DNA of 64,000 nucleotides, taken from contig SVLT01000013.1 of the NCBI GenBank assembly GCA_015067845.1, positions 1 through 64,000 on the forward strand, given 5' to 3'. Numbering within the stretch: position 1 is the stretch's first letter; each line of letters opens with the position of its first letter. Below the pieces are notes generated by a model, which was given only the letters and a program-made list of their open reading frames with translations, was not told the origin of the DNA and ran no database searches. Below, one piece after another: positions 28,701-35,672 of this stretch. A program made the translations under genes and the position numbers. The DNA is from Oscillospiraceae bacterium (GTDB taxonomy: Bacteria; Bacillota; Clostridia; Oscillospirales; Oscillospiraceae).

Positions 28701-29136
28701 TTTTCTCGTGCAAATCATTGCTCGCCCCGGAAAATGTATTCTTGCGCAGAATGATATTGGGAGCGCCGGAAGCATATGTACCCTTGTAGTCAATCTTAAA
28801 GGTATAGGTAGTACCCGGTTCCACATCTACACACTGGTAGATGTATCTGCCGCTGGTGGAACTGGTGTCCTCCACCTTGGCAACATAGTTGTTCGGCTTG
28901 CCTTCCTCAGCCACGACGGACCAAATACCGTCCAGTTGACTCCATCCCTGAGTATTGGCCTGTACTGTACCATCGGGAAGTTGTGTTTCGAAAGTACCGT
29001 TTACCACAAGATTAGGACTGGTGGTTACAGTTTCTGTCTCGGCTTTCGCAGCAGGCACATCGGGCAAGACAATATATCCCACCAATGTGCACAAGACCAA
29101 AAGTAAACTGATACTGCGCTTCCAAGTCTTGTTCAT
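22795..29136 (-). CDS. Giant membrane-anchored surface protein with CBM-like modules and heparinase II/III-like lyase domain
   Basis: 2113 aa. A signal peptide (SISLLLVLCTLVGYIVL) ends near AKA. Then come about five repeats of a carbohydrate-binding jelly-roll type (each starts N-L-x-x-N-G/P-x-F-E; roughly 40-185, 215-360, 395-550, 560-700, 735-890), with a Gly/Glu linker at 367-384. An alpha/alpha-toroid plus beta-sandwich region of heparinase II/III polysaccharide lyase type follows (about 905-1600, with MYCD-like helices and KSGHTNYDQLSF). Another CBM-like domain, a Y-D-x-x-G repeat stretch (about 1880-2060), a single membrane helix (IIIVIVAVAVVGVAALVIVL) and a short basic tail end it. No LPXTG motif. 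Start ATG at 29136 with AGGAGG. Likely cuts a uronic-acid glycan at the cell surface; substrate unknown. Confidence 0.82.
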   Translation of the reverse strand: MNKTWKRSISLLLVLCTLVGYIVLPDVPAAKAETETVTTSPNLVVNGTFETQLPDGTVQANTQGWSQLDGIWSVVAEEGKPNNYVAKVEDTSSTSGRYIYQCVDVEPGTTYTFKIDYKGTYASGAPNIILRKNTFSGASNDLHEKKNLVAADWTTYETTVEIPADVTKVFILVSSATGATGTAYFDNVSLTKGVNIGSNEGGNSDHGGNAGQGGTVVTGNLISNGTFETNGVANTDGLSQLSISKIWSVVADPDKAGNFVLRVVDESTTSGGYVFYTVEPTAGEYKLKFDYKSEGAPQIIVRANASTSAGEQLATILPKATNGEWKTHETTIEVAEGASPVYILFNVGVAGVCNACFDNISFEKVVTGGEGNEGGEGSEGGEGGSGAVTPEDVIVIPEQNLMSNPFFELTMYSYCTPLDATTVPNGWTLETTGTGVQVFKTNTALAYKGEWAIQMVDNSTTGSIKLSTRVDNIQPGVEYYYFYARTGKGAPKMCVRYYDADGNMLQEFYNNQTGYSDWRQSRKLALAPENTSYAIVSLESEKAKTCDIHLDDLQFYLATDTLQTNLLTNASFEQYPDGLKDVFVSSRNEPTTKGWTMVNLNKDPLVKTETELDKANVGNYMMYINDESSTSGGNAYYTIAAEAGKTYNFSTLVRGEYTVGGPTIRVAFFQDEKCLVPALIGTTPYKSLTLGCNPDSWSRGALSVTAPENTVAMRIYIISSIASAGWAYWGNMAVVEGIQDKFDNLDFEDTDKSGAVEGWEAYENGKLSASKKTVFAGKISLQIKDNSQAVQQGAIINMTDLGGYQFVEYSMDQLVYSLTARVKDAKNVKAQLSLVYYDNGFKEIRRDTVTSNGSGKWQFLVLNTQTPINAAYGRILLTVGDDAADTGTVYLDDVTFVGEYGQFVEEAYDWKILYDEGNRLFFTDAELEKIREFAKDDTLNAFGLSGAKAYRALIKQADGYLDETHYWASWDPSPNNDRVTRYRVDLEHIQDCSADPLLDDVPGGRNWPYLEGISSGLYNRFSTVAMAYALTGDTKYSDQAIDWAMDMCEWEYWCETKYCWPTKYNGTLDNPRIMRMMAIVYDMCYDQLTQAQRDLIVENIIYKGMKPLCMDLDAPNVDFHNKYMARAVGIIISGSAIINEKNKAEIGKYMDKAYAYCTAFTDERYTSDDNEGYSYTRVSTDDMLIAMDCAKRVTGRNGLLTHPYFSEVLVDWVCDFLAPATNEFPVFSDSYASGFFKPTMLILNRETGNGKAGYFLQQVGMDDDPFNTLIYGNYEPVITQPDENDYVVFVERVGYGGLRTGWEDSELMFYIIGNNSKSGHTNYDQLSFQITSAGLWPALDPGYSNLSEGFDEQEGHNTIIVDGEGQNVRGNGTLKPVVDAQLYGQLSGSAPDAYMETDERGKPTTTPKLTQYDRHAIMINHGDRPYYIVIDEIASDKERVFDFNLNTGGWDDITVDGKPMKDGVNKGNKVAIYGNQGYIFAEFVSKNKLNIEGKVYPDGGPVLQADNGSQKSQQFMTIMTKPYGIKLDDSYSFLQLLNTPELVSYKTSSHNATITKSVTASGNTLYFFRGQSVGDWIELPFTAPETGTFDLVLKTAKSYNYGIYKIFIDGEYITTYDGYDPGVFVYNLSLGKREITAGDHMLRLELIGGNNMSIDKLISVASITYGTEREMPDNPICTQEVYDTAKVLGAKIYHSENNIDIVLHNRTTGKISAGGVTTTGEQAAIIGLMDDGYMEGFAVVAGTSLVFDGKALMKSSSAATVSADFRGKAKYTVTTEKKQTVTVYAPYEILGATVDGKEVECKISDNVASLTIPAGTHDVSLKVKGAVEYLYGDESGSGKALYDENGEMIYKHWKDIDGTEYLYEDGQLKIDAYFDPVTKALIREELLEDGSWQITNYDLIGNITNIRIEHVNGNLTIVTYQTDGSISTTVTDKRGEYLEMTMEYKDGSKTVAQYLDDKTVTTKYGASGKVLAVTTMYNDGRRVEETYDENGKLLSVITRAKGGNREEVVYNADGSVVTTVYTANKLTSVKTVNADGTSVLEEYLEDGSIRVTKYDKDGNVTEVTVNGQLVEEKDNNLWIIIVIVAVAVVGVAALVIVLVKIKKRNTKETVNEE
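27985..28038. repeat. Short tandem repeat encoding the Gly/Glu linker
   Basis: Degenerate repeats of CCGCCTTCG/CCACCTTCA type encode the EGGEGSEGGEGG linker between the second and third binding modules of the giant surface protein. It could vary in length between strains. Confidence 0.6.
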
Positions 29137-29221
29137 TCTTTGTTTCCTCCTTGAATCTTTGCTGATGGACATAAGCGCCCATTATCTACGAATTTTAAAT
29201 AGTTCTTCGGTGTATGAATTG

Positions 29222-29998
29222 TTAAAGCTCAACCTCGCCGTATTCGGCAAGATATTTTTTAAGAATACGATTCGTTTCGAGATCCGCATCACCTATGGTG
29301 CTGGAACAGAATACGATACCGTCCGTCTTTCCTTGACGCAAATAGTCAAAATATAGCGATAACTGATTCTCGAAAAGCTTTCCATCCATCGGAATTCCAC
29401 CCATTCCGTAATCATACAGATAAATTCCCAGCATCAAGGGCTTGCCCTTGACCAGAGAAGTGATCTTTTCAATATACATCTCGGTGTCCGCAAGCTCTGT
29501 GGATTTCCAAATCCAGAAGGTAGCGCCATCAAAGCAATCCAGGTACTTTTCCAAATCCATATCAAGCTGATGCGCATAAAGAACGCACCAAAAGTCCAGC
29601 CCCTTCGCGTTCAGCGCAGATTTGATTTTTTTCAGGACATCGGGAGTGAACCGGGCCATTCTCTCGGGAGAGAAAAAGTCATCCACAATTCCGCCTGTAA
29701 TATTGCACCCGACGTTAAGCACATCAAGAATGTCTTCCGTATTTCCAAGCTCTGCATCCGGAAGCGGAGTGCTGGAATCTCCAAGCACCGACCATTTTAC
29801 TTCATTAAGACAGGAGAATCTTTTCGCAAAATCATCAAAAGGAGGCTGAATGTTTCCGGCGTAAGACACAACAAACGCATTTTTTATACCATATACCGCT
29901 GCAAATTCTTCCGGCGTCATAGAGCAATCAAGCTTGGTACATTCGTTGTGGGAACCCTCAAGATGACCCCAATTCCAAAGTTTGTCAATGAGTTTCAT
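29222..29998 (-). CDS. Unrecognised 258-aa cytosolic protein, possibly TIM-barrel glycosidase-like
   Basis: I do not recognise a named family. The protein has no signal peptide or membrane helix. It alternates predicted strands and helices (NAFVVSYAGN, FDDFAKRF, GCNITGGIVDDFF, DFWCVLYAHQLD, FDGATFWIWKS, PLMLGIYLYDYGMGG, GIVFCSSTIGD), as in a beta/alpha barrel, with acidic residues at strand ends. The ATG at 29998 has GGAGG 5 bases upstream; an ATG at 30010 has none. It is first in the minus operon leading to the surface lyase and ASRT genes, 85 bases apart, and divergent from the AraC regulator. Confidence 0.6.
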   Translation of the reverse strand: MKLIDKLWNWGHLEGSHNECTKLDCSMTPEEFAAVYGIKNAFVVSYAGNIQPPFDDFAKRFSCLNEVKWSVLGDSSTPLPDAELGNTEDILDVLNVGCNITGGIVDDFFSPERMARFTPDVLKKIKSALNAKGLDFWCVLYAHQLDMDLEKYLDCFDGATFWIWKSTELADTEMYIEKITSLVKGKPLMLGIYLYDYGMGGIPMDGKLFENQLSLYFDYLRQGKTDGIVFCSSTIGDADLETNRILKKYLAEYGEVEL

Positions 29999-30013
29999 TA
30001 TTTCCTCCATTCC

Positions 30014-30029
30014 GTTGCCTTATGGCAAC
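30014..30029. repeat. Hairpin/dyad upstream of the 258-aa gene
   Basis: GTTGCC and GGCAAC flank a TTAT loop, 15 bases before the start codon; either a 5' UTR hairpin or an operator. Confidence 0.4.
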
Positions 30030-30143
30030 CAACATGATTTATCGTGCTATTTTATTATAAAACTTATATAATACGCTCGCAATGGTCAATTAGAAGTTTT
30101 TTCGTTACTATCAGGAAAACCGTATTTAAAATCCCCCATGTAC

Positions 30144-30171
30144 TTGCAAAATTCCGGAATTGTAGTATACT
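30144..30171 (+). promoter_or_regulatory. Candidate promoter of the AraC regulator gene
   Basis: TTGCAA (30144-30149), 16-base spacer containing the perfect palindrome ATTCCGGAAT (30151-30160), TATACT (30166-30171). The palindrome would place a repressor between -35 and -10, possibly autoregulation. Confidence 0.55.
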
Positions 30172-30244
30172 AATGTTGTTGATATCCTTAATTTCAAGCA
30201 AGAAGGAATCACTTAACAGTACTGGCACAGGAGGAGGGAAATCT

Positions 30245-31135
30245 GTGGTCAAAGAGAGCGGATGGTTAAATAAAAACGATTATTTCAAGGAAAACGAGAA
30301 TATTTATATCCACTTGTCGGACAACCTGGATATGAACCAGGTAACCCATCGCCATAACTTTATTGAAGTCAGCTATGTGGTGGAAGGCACCGCCGTGCAC
30401 ACCATTGAGGGAATCAGCTATCCCGTAAAAAAAGGCAATGTGGTTATTGTGGATTACAACACCCCACACACTTGGAGTTTTGACCCGGAACGGGACGGTC
30501 CTTTCCTGACTTATGACCTACTGTTTACACTGGATTTTTTCAATACCAGCGGCATGAACAACAGCGAGTTTTATTCTCTGGCATCCCCTTACCTGTTCTC
30601 CTCCCTGTTTAAGGAATTCGATTCCCACTATGTGCTGCATCACCTGATTAAAGCAAATGGAAAGGAATTTCACAAACTGTTTGCCCAGATATACCAGGAG
30701 TATACTGCCCGTGAGAAAGGCTCTCAAACCATTATCCGTGCGTACTTGGTAGAGCTGATCATCAAGCTGTTCCGGGAGCTGGAACGCCAGCAGCCAACCT
30801 TCACTGTCAATCATCAAAAGCTTGTGGAGCAGGCCATCAGCTACATGCAGGAAAACTACAAGGCCCATATCAATCTGGACGATATCGTATCCGGCATCTT
30901 CCTCAGTAAGGACTATTTCCGTCAGATTTTCAGAAAAATTACCGGAACCTCTATAACCTCCTACATTCAGGATCTTCGGATTCGTGAGGCTTGCCGACTG
31001 CTGGAAACCACCAATTCCAACTCCGCCGAGATTGCCAGGAAAAGCGGATTCAATGACATCAAATTCTTCTACCAGACCTTCAAAAAGGCCACTGGCCAGA
31101 CTCCGGCAGAGTACCGGAAGAAGCATCATGATTGA
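30245..31135 (+). CDS. AraC-family transcriptional regulator
   Basis: 296 aa: N-terminal cupin sensor domain (about 20-100, with THRHNFIEVSYVVEG and the V-D-Y-N-T-P-H loop), and a C-terminal pair of helix-turn-helix units (about 195-295) with IFLSKDYFRQIFRKITGTS and ARKSGFNDIKFFYQTFKKATGQTPAEYRK. The start is set at GTG 30245 because GGAGG lies 9 bases upstream and the length then fits the family; the open frame upstream contains no supported start. It lies between the two divergent sugar gene sets and is their probable activator. A sugar or sugar acid is the likely effector. Confidence 0.88.
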   Translation: MVKESGWLNKNDYFKENENIYIHLSDNLDMNQVTHRHNFIEVSYVVEGTAVHTIEGISYPVKKGNVVIVDYNTPHTWSFDPERDGPFLTYDLLFTLDFFNTSGMNNSEFYSLASPYLFSSLFKEFDSHYVLHHLIKANGKEFHKLFAQIYQEYTAREKGSQTIIRAYLVELIIKLFRELERQQPTFTVNHQKLVEQAISYMQENYKAHINLDDIVSGIFLSKDYFRQIFRKITGTSITSYIQDLRIREACRLLETTNSNSAEIARKSGFNDIKFFYQTFKKATGQTPAEYRKKHHD

Positions 31136-31141
31136 AATATA

Positions 31142-31171
31142 ACCGGGCCTGTTGCAAGCAACAGGCCCGGT
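31142..31171. terminator. Terminator hairpin between araC-like and M24 genes
   Basis: A 14-bp perfect stem (31142-31155 with 31158-31171) between two convergent genes. No clean T-tract on either side. Its GGCCTGTTGC/GCAACAGGCC core is repeated at 51150-51174. Confidence 0.65.
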
Positions 31172-31176
31172 ACAAC

Positions 31177-32370
31177 TTATTTCAGAAATTCAGCGAGGAA
31201 TTTATCATTGTAGGTGGTAACACGTTCGGCACCATCCTTGCCGATGATGTACACATCTTCCACCCGGAAAGAGCCCCACTCCATGCCCTTAAAGTATGCA
31301 TCGATGCAAATTGCCATATTCTCCTGGATTACTCTCTTATTGGCAACGGAGAATACAGGTGCCTCGCACTCCAACAAACCCGTGCTGTGCAGGCTGCCAT
31401 AGGGACAGTAGTCAATGTAGCCCTTCTTGGTGAGATAATCAGTGTAAGCGTTGAGGATAACATCACAAGGCACACCGGGCTTCATAAGCTTGGCAGCCAC
31501 GTTCAGCGCTTCATAGGCACAGCGAATGGCATCTTTCATCTTTTCCGGCACCTCACCCAATACATAGGGCGTGCAAATCACGCCGTTGTAGCCCTCGTAG
31601 CAGACACCGGCGCCCATATTGATGATCTCAGACTCCTGAATCTGGCGCAGAGTGTTTCTGCACATGCTGATAAAGGAATTTTTCGGACCGGTGGCAACCA
31701 TAGGTGCAAATGCTTGCACATAGCTCTCGCCGCCCAGGCGAATCATCTCTCCCTCCAGCATGGCCTGGAGCTCCCGTTCAGTCATACCCTTGGTGATTTT
31801 GGGCACCACAGTATCGAAGGTCTGGCTGATGATCTGACAGCACTTGCGGATAACTTCCAATTCCGCAGGTGTCTTGATCAAACGCTGGGCATAATGCTGC
31901 TCGTCAAAGTCGATGATCTGGGCGCCATCAAATACCTTTGTCAGCTTATTGTAGATCACGGCGGGGAATGTGAGCTTTCCTACAAGGGCAATCTTTTTCA
32001 CATTGTACTTGCTCTTGAGCTCCAGGAAATACTCTTCAAAATCAAGCTGACCCTCAGTGTCGTACTCGAATCCGGAGACCTCACCGATCTCGGGGAATAT
32101 CTTAATAATAGAACCGTCCAGTTTATTCATCACCTGGGCATAGTCATAGCCCGCCTGGCCGGAGCAAAGGGTCACTTCCCCCTCCGCCGGGATGATAATG
32201 GCAGCACTTTCATTGACTGCGGCAAAGTCCGTGTAGTATCTGACACAGGAGGGATCCAAAAGATTGGAAAATCCCATGAGCAGATCTACATTCTCTTTTG
32301 CCATTGCGACTCTGGTGGCAGCAATACGCTGCGCAAATTCTTCTCTCGGAATTACGGGATACATTGACAT
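31177..32370 (-). CDS. Creatinase/aminopeptidase-like protein (M24 family)
   Basis: 397 aa with an N-terminal creatinase domain (about 1-130) and a C-terminal pita-bread fold. Of the five metal ligands of M24 peptidases (D, D, H, E, E) only His (LHSTGL) and the last Glu (RVEDVY) align; the first two Asp fall in INMGAGVCYEGYNGVICTP as N and V, and the fourth position is Asp (ICIDAY). This suggests a non-peptidase, creatinase-like hydrolase. The ATG at 32370 has AAGGAG upstream. It follows the phosphotriesterase-like gene by 59 bases, probably one transcript. Confidence 0.8.
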   Translation of the reverse strand: MSMYPVIPREEFAQRIAATRVAMAKENVDLLMGFSNLLDPSCVRYYTDFAAVNESAAIIIPAEGEVTLCSGQAGYDYAQVMNKLDGSIIKIFPEIGEVSGFEYDTEGQLDFEEYFLELKSKYNVKKIALVGKLTFPAVIYNKLTKVFDGAQIIDFDEQHYAQRLIKTPAELEVIRKCCQIISQTFDTVVPKITKGMTERELQAMLEGEMIRLGGESYVQAFAPMVATGPKNSFISMCRNTLRQIQESEIINMGAGVCYEGYNGVICTPYVLGEVPEKMKDAIRCAYEALNVAAKLMKPGVPCDVILNAYTDYLTKKGYIDYCPYGSLHSTGLLECEAPVFSVANKRVIQENMAICIDAYFKGMEWGSFRVEDVYIIGKDGAERVTTYNDKFLAEFLK

Positions 32371-32429
32371 ATGGTACACTCCTTCTTTAATGTTAATTCA
32401 ATATTATAACGTCTATCCAATATAATGCC

Positions 32430-33455
32430 TTACGCTCTTTCCAGGAACCGGATGGGATTAACCCGGGTGATGGTATCAATCTGCTGCGATGTAATGCCAT
32501 AGTCTTCCATCATCGGCAGGATATTCACACCAATATGGTCATAGCCCCATCCGCCGTAGTCATGGAGCATGCTCTTGAGGCAAATGTCATTGGTGATCAA
32601 CAGCTGGTCTGTGTACCCTCTGTCGATCAGCTTTTTGAGCATCTGGACCCGCTCCTTATCGTAGGCGAATGAGCCTTTCAGTAAATTCCGGTTCCAGCGG
32701 TCCACATAGTATTCCTTGCCGAAATTGTCAAATTCCACATAGGCACCCCGTTCCAAAATGCCCATCATATAGCCCTCGTCCAGCAGTACATCCGAATGGT
32801 CTACACAGATCTTCTTGGGATCCGCTCCACAGGCGATGGCATGATCCAGAGCCTTCAATCCCTCCCTGTTCCACAGGCAAGCGTGAATATGCATACCGAA
32901 GCCTGTGTCGCTTTGCGCTTCAGCTGCTGCCTGGATGAATTTATACTCCGCTTCTGTCATCACTTCGCTGCTGCCAACTTCGCCGATCATACCAGCTTTG
33001 ATATCGGTACCGTCCATGCCAATGAGCAAATCATCCAGGATCCGCTGCCGCATCTCATCAACTGTCCGTGCTTTACGCTCAGCGGTCACAGAAACATCGG
33101 TGTAGCTGCCACACCCTGCAACGATATAAACACCGGTTTTTAAGGAAAGCTCCCGCAAGAAGTCAGGATCCCGGCCGAAATCCTCAGTAGTGGCATCCGC
33201 CACCAAATTGAAGCCCGCCTTTTTCAGCCTATGAAACTCAGATATTGCCGACTGCTTATCATCCACAAGGGCATTGTCCAACACCGCATAGGGATTCCGG
33301 GACAGGGCACCATAGTTGGAAAGCGCAACCTTATCGTAGAAAATACCGTTATCCAGCGGCGCAACCAGATCCCGAAGATCGCACAGAACGTGCTCATGGG
33401 GCAGGACTTTGGCGATACTTTGACTGTTAACAAGACCTGTCACTGTTTGCAACAT
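32430..33455 (-). CDS. Phosphotriesterase-family hydrolase (Php/lactonase-like)
   Basis: 341-aa binuclear-metal TIM barrel. Ligands visible: HEH near residue 20, Glu in AGMIGEVGSSE at the bridging position (Glu rather than carboxylated Lys, as in the E. coli Php type), His in GMHIHACLW, His in ICVDHSD and Asp in LLITNDIC. Known members of this branch hydrolyse sugar lactones or phosphoesters; activity here is not predictable. The ATG at 33455 has AAGGTG upstream. First gene of a minus pair with the M24-like gene. Confidence 0.85.
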   Translation of the reverse strand: MLQTVTGLVNSQSIAKVLPHEHVLCDLRDLVAPLDNGIFYDKVALSNYGALSRNPYAVLDNALVDDKQSAISEFHRLKKAGFNLVADATTEDFGRDPDFLRELSLKTGVYIVAGCGSYTDVSVTAERKARTVDEMRQRILDDLLIGMDGTDIKAGMIGEVGSSEVMTEAEYKFIQAAAEAQSDTGFGMHIHACLWNREGLKALDHAIACGADPKKICVDHSDVLLDEGYMMGILERGAYVEFDNFGKEYYVDRWNRNLLKGSFAYDKERVQMLKKLIDRGYTDQLLITNDICLKSMLHDYGGWGYDHIGVNILPMMEDYGITSQQIDTITRVNPIRFLERA

Positions 33456-33511
33456 AAAATTTTCACCTTCCATACGCATTTACTTTCTAACATTTGACCA
33501 CATTTCGACCA

Positions 33512-33531
33512 CGGATACAATTGTTTATCCG
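33512..33531. promoter_or_regulatory. Candidate operator dyad, CGGATA...TATCCG
   Basis: Perfect 6-base arms around CAATTGTT. The CGGAT half-site is shared with the wider dyad at 33710-33760. Confidence 0.45.
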
Positions 33532-33709
33532 CAGAATCTGGTCTCAAAATAGCACCTTTCATATTCAGATTGACCAGTCATCAACGAAAAGGGCACTCAA
33601 ATCCAAAACCTGTACAATTATCTTTCACGCCTGTGTCGCGTTGGCTGATTTTATAAGTATTATGACTGATTTCACACTCCATTGCATCAAGTGTGCAATT
33701 ATAATAAAA

Positions 33710-33760
33710 TCGGATGACCAAAAGGAGTGCCCATCTGCGATCCTCAATTATGTCATCCGA
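33710..33760 (+). promoter_or_regulatory. Wide inverted repeat in the 5' leader of the isomerase-like operon
   Basis: TCGGATGAC (33710-33718) and GTCATCCGA (33752-33760), 33 bases apart, start 5 bases after a TATAAT box. It could be paired operator half-sites or a leader hairpin. Confidence 0.45.
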
Positions 33761-33793
33761 ATAAATTGTAATACATATTACGGAGGTAATCCC

Positions 33794-34636
33794 ATGAATA
33801 TTGGTGTTGTACAATCTGTGAACCGTACCACAGATCTGGATGCAATCTTCACCCGGATGCAGCAGATGGACATCCATAGCTGCCAGCTTGTCTGTTGGGA
33901 TCGACAGCTGCTGCACACACCCGGAGCAGCGGAAAAAGTAGTCGCGGCAATGGAAAAATACGATGTCAAGCTCAGCGCCTTCTGGTGCGGCTGGGAAGGC
34001 CGAAGGGTCTGGGACTTCTACGAGGGACAGATCACTCTGGGTCTTGTTCCTGTGGATACCCGGGCTGATCGGGTGCAGATGCTGCTGGAAGGCTCGGATT
34101 TCGCAAATAAACTGGGTGCCAAATTTATGGTAACCCATGTTGGTTATATTCCTGAAAACCCTCTTGATCCCAACTATCACGGCGTGCTCAACGCCTGCAA
34201 AACCGTTGCCGAACGCTGTGCCAAAAACGGTCAGATGTTCCTCTTTGAGACCGGTCAGGAGACCCCTGTTACTTTGCGCCGCGCTTTACAGGATATCGAG
34301 GCCTCTGTGGGCGCAGGCTGTGTCGGCATCAACCTTGACCCCGCCAATCTGATCCTCTACGGCAAGGCTAATCCGGTGGACGCGCTGGAAGTCTTCGGCG
34401 AGTATGTACGCGGCGTTCACGGCAAGGACGGAAAATACCCCACCGACGGACATTTCCTGGGAGAAGAAACACCTCTGGGTAAGGGCAAGGTCAACTACCC
34501 TGCCTTTATCCGAAAGTTGAAGGAAGTGGGATACACCGGCGATATCACCATTGAGCGGGAGATCTCCGGCGATGAGCAGACCCGGGATATCCTGATGGCT
34601 AAGGCCCTGCTGGAAAAGCTTATTGCCGAACTGTAA
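33794..34636 (+). CDS. Sugar phosphate isomerase/epimerase (xylose isomerase-like TIM barrel)
   Basis: 280-aa AP-endonuclease-2/xylose-isomerase-like barrel. It starts NIGVVQSVNRTTDLDAIF and has metal-site type segments FETGQE, INLDPANLILYG, GVHGKDG and the C-terminal ITIEREI. The ATG at 33794 has CGGAGG 8 bases upstream. Members include tagatose epimerases, IolE-type dehydratases and inosose isomerases. First of three co-oriented genes with a dehydrogenase and a second barrel, a set typical of sugar/inositol-like catabolism. Confidence 0.85.
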   Translation: MNIGVVQSVNRTTDLDAIFTRMQQMDIHSCQLVCWDRQLLHTPGAAEKVVAAMEKYDVKLSAFWCGWEGRRVWDFYEGQITLGLVPVDTRADRVQMLLEGSDFANKLGAKFMVTHVGYIPENPLDPNYHGVLNACKTVAERCAKNGQMFLFETGQETPVTLRRALQDIEASVGAGCVGINLDPANLILYGKANPVDALEVFGEYVRGVHGKDGKYPTDGHFLGEETPLGKGKVNYPAFIRKLKEVGYTGDITIEREISGDEQTRDILMAKALLEKLIAEL

Positions 34637-34649
34637 AGGAGGACAAAAT

Positions 34650-35651
34650 ATGCTGAATGTTGCAATCATTGGCGGCGGATACATTGCCGAATGTCACATT
34701 ACCGCTTACAACGCATTGGATCGCGATCTGGCAGTTTTGAGCGCTGTTGTCGATGCCAATCCCGTCTCCGGAAAAATCGCCGCAGAGAAAGCCGGCTGCC
34801 CCTGGTTTGAAACGCTGGAAGAGGCAATGGAGCGCTGCCCCATTGATGTCGTGGATATCTGCGTTCCGACCTTTCTGCATGAAATGTTTACGCTCAAAGC
34901 CGCAGCGAACGGCAAGCATGTCCTGTGTGAAAAGCCGGTGACTCTGTCCCTGGAAAGCTTTGACAGAATGTATGCCGGCTGCAAGGAAAATAATGTTAAG
35001 TTTATGACCGGGCAAATCGTTCGTTTCACTTCGGAATTCGCTGACTTCGCCAGCCGTATCAAGGACGGTCAGTTGGGCAATATTCACATGCTCACCGAAA
35101 AGCGTCTCTGCCAGCATCCGACCTGGACCACCTGGCATAGAGATCCCTCTAAATCCGGCGGCGGTCTGTTCGACCTGAACACCCATGACATTGATTATAT
35201 TTACAGCCTCTTCGGCCTGCCAAAAAGTGTCAGCGCAGTGGGTTGGAAGACGGATACCGGCTGTTGGAATCATGTGTCCACCCTGCTGCGGTGGGAGGAC
35301 AAGCAGGCCATCTGTGAGACCAGCCTGGAAATGACGGGAGATTTTCCCTTCTCCGTGGAAGTTCGTGCCAGCGGTGACGCGGGAACGCTCCATTACCATG
35401 CAACTGCCGGTGTGAATATCAAGGATGCCGAGACACTGGGAAGCTTTATGCATTATCCCGCAGGCGAGGCGCCCCAAGCTGTGGATAGCCCGCAGTATGA
35501 TCCGTTCCTGCGTGAGATCGAGTCCTTCATGTTGGCTGTGAAGAACGATACCCAGGTACCAATTCCCCCGGAGCAGACCCGTGATGTGCTCAGAATTCTT
35601 CTGGCAACAAAAGAATCACTGGAAACCGGAAAAACCGTTTCCCTCGCATAA
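34650..35651 (+). CDS. Gfo/Idh/MocA-family NAD(P) oxidoreductase
   Basis: 333 aa: N-terminal Rossmann fold (VAIIGGGYIAECHITAY; the usual GxGxxG reads GGGYIA), the conserved EKP (VLCEKPVTLSLE), and a C-terminal substrate domain with GGGLFDLNTHDIDYIY, in which the His is the usual catalytic candidate. The ATG at 34650 has AGGAGG upstream; an upstream in-frame ATG overlaps the previous gene and has none. Likely oxidises a sugar, inositol or uronate derivative. Follows the barrel gene by 13 bases. Confidence 0.9.
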   Translation: MLNVAIIGGGYIAECHITAYNALDRDLAVLSAVVDANPVSGKIAAEKAGCPWFETLEEAMERCPIDVVDICVPTFLHEMFTLKAAANGKHVLCEKPVTLSLESFDRMYAGCKENNVKFMTGQIVRFTSEFADFASRIKDGQLGNIHMLTEKRLCQHPTWTTWHRDPSKSGGGLFDLNTHDIDYIYSLFGLPKSVSAVGWKTDTGCWNHVSTLLRWEDKQAICETSLEMTGDFPFSVEVRASGDAGTLHYHATAGVNIKDAETLGSFMHYPAGEAPQAVDSPQYDPFLREIESFMLAVKNDTQVPIPPEQTRDVLRILLATKESLETGKTVSLA

Positions 35652-35672
35652 GATAAGAAAGGTTGATGACAG

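Larger units (their letters stand above)
33456..33793. promoter_or_regulatory. Divergent control region of the sugar locus
   Basis: 338 bases without a gene, between the phosphotriesterase-like gene (minus) and the isomerase-like gene (plus). It contains a 20-bp dyad at 33512-33531, a second dyad at 33710-33760, repeats of GACCAC 11 bases apart at 33496-33512, and a TATAAT at 33700-33705 on plus without a recognisable -35, as expected for an activator-dependent promoter. No RNA gene was recognised. Confidence 0.5.

Noticed and set aside
33715..33765. 16-codon leader ORF (MTKRSAHLRSSIMSSE) in the divergent sugar region
   Set aside because: No ribosome site, no run of regulatory codons, and it is explained by the inverted repeat.
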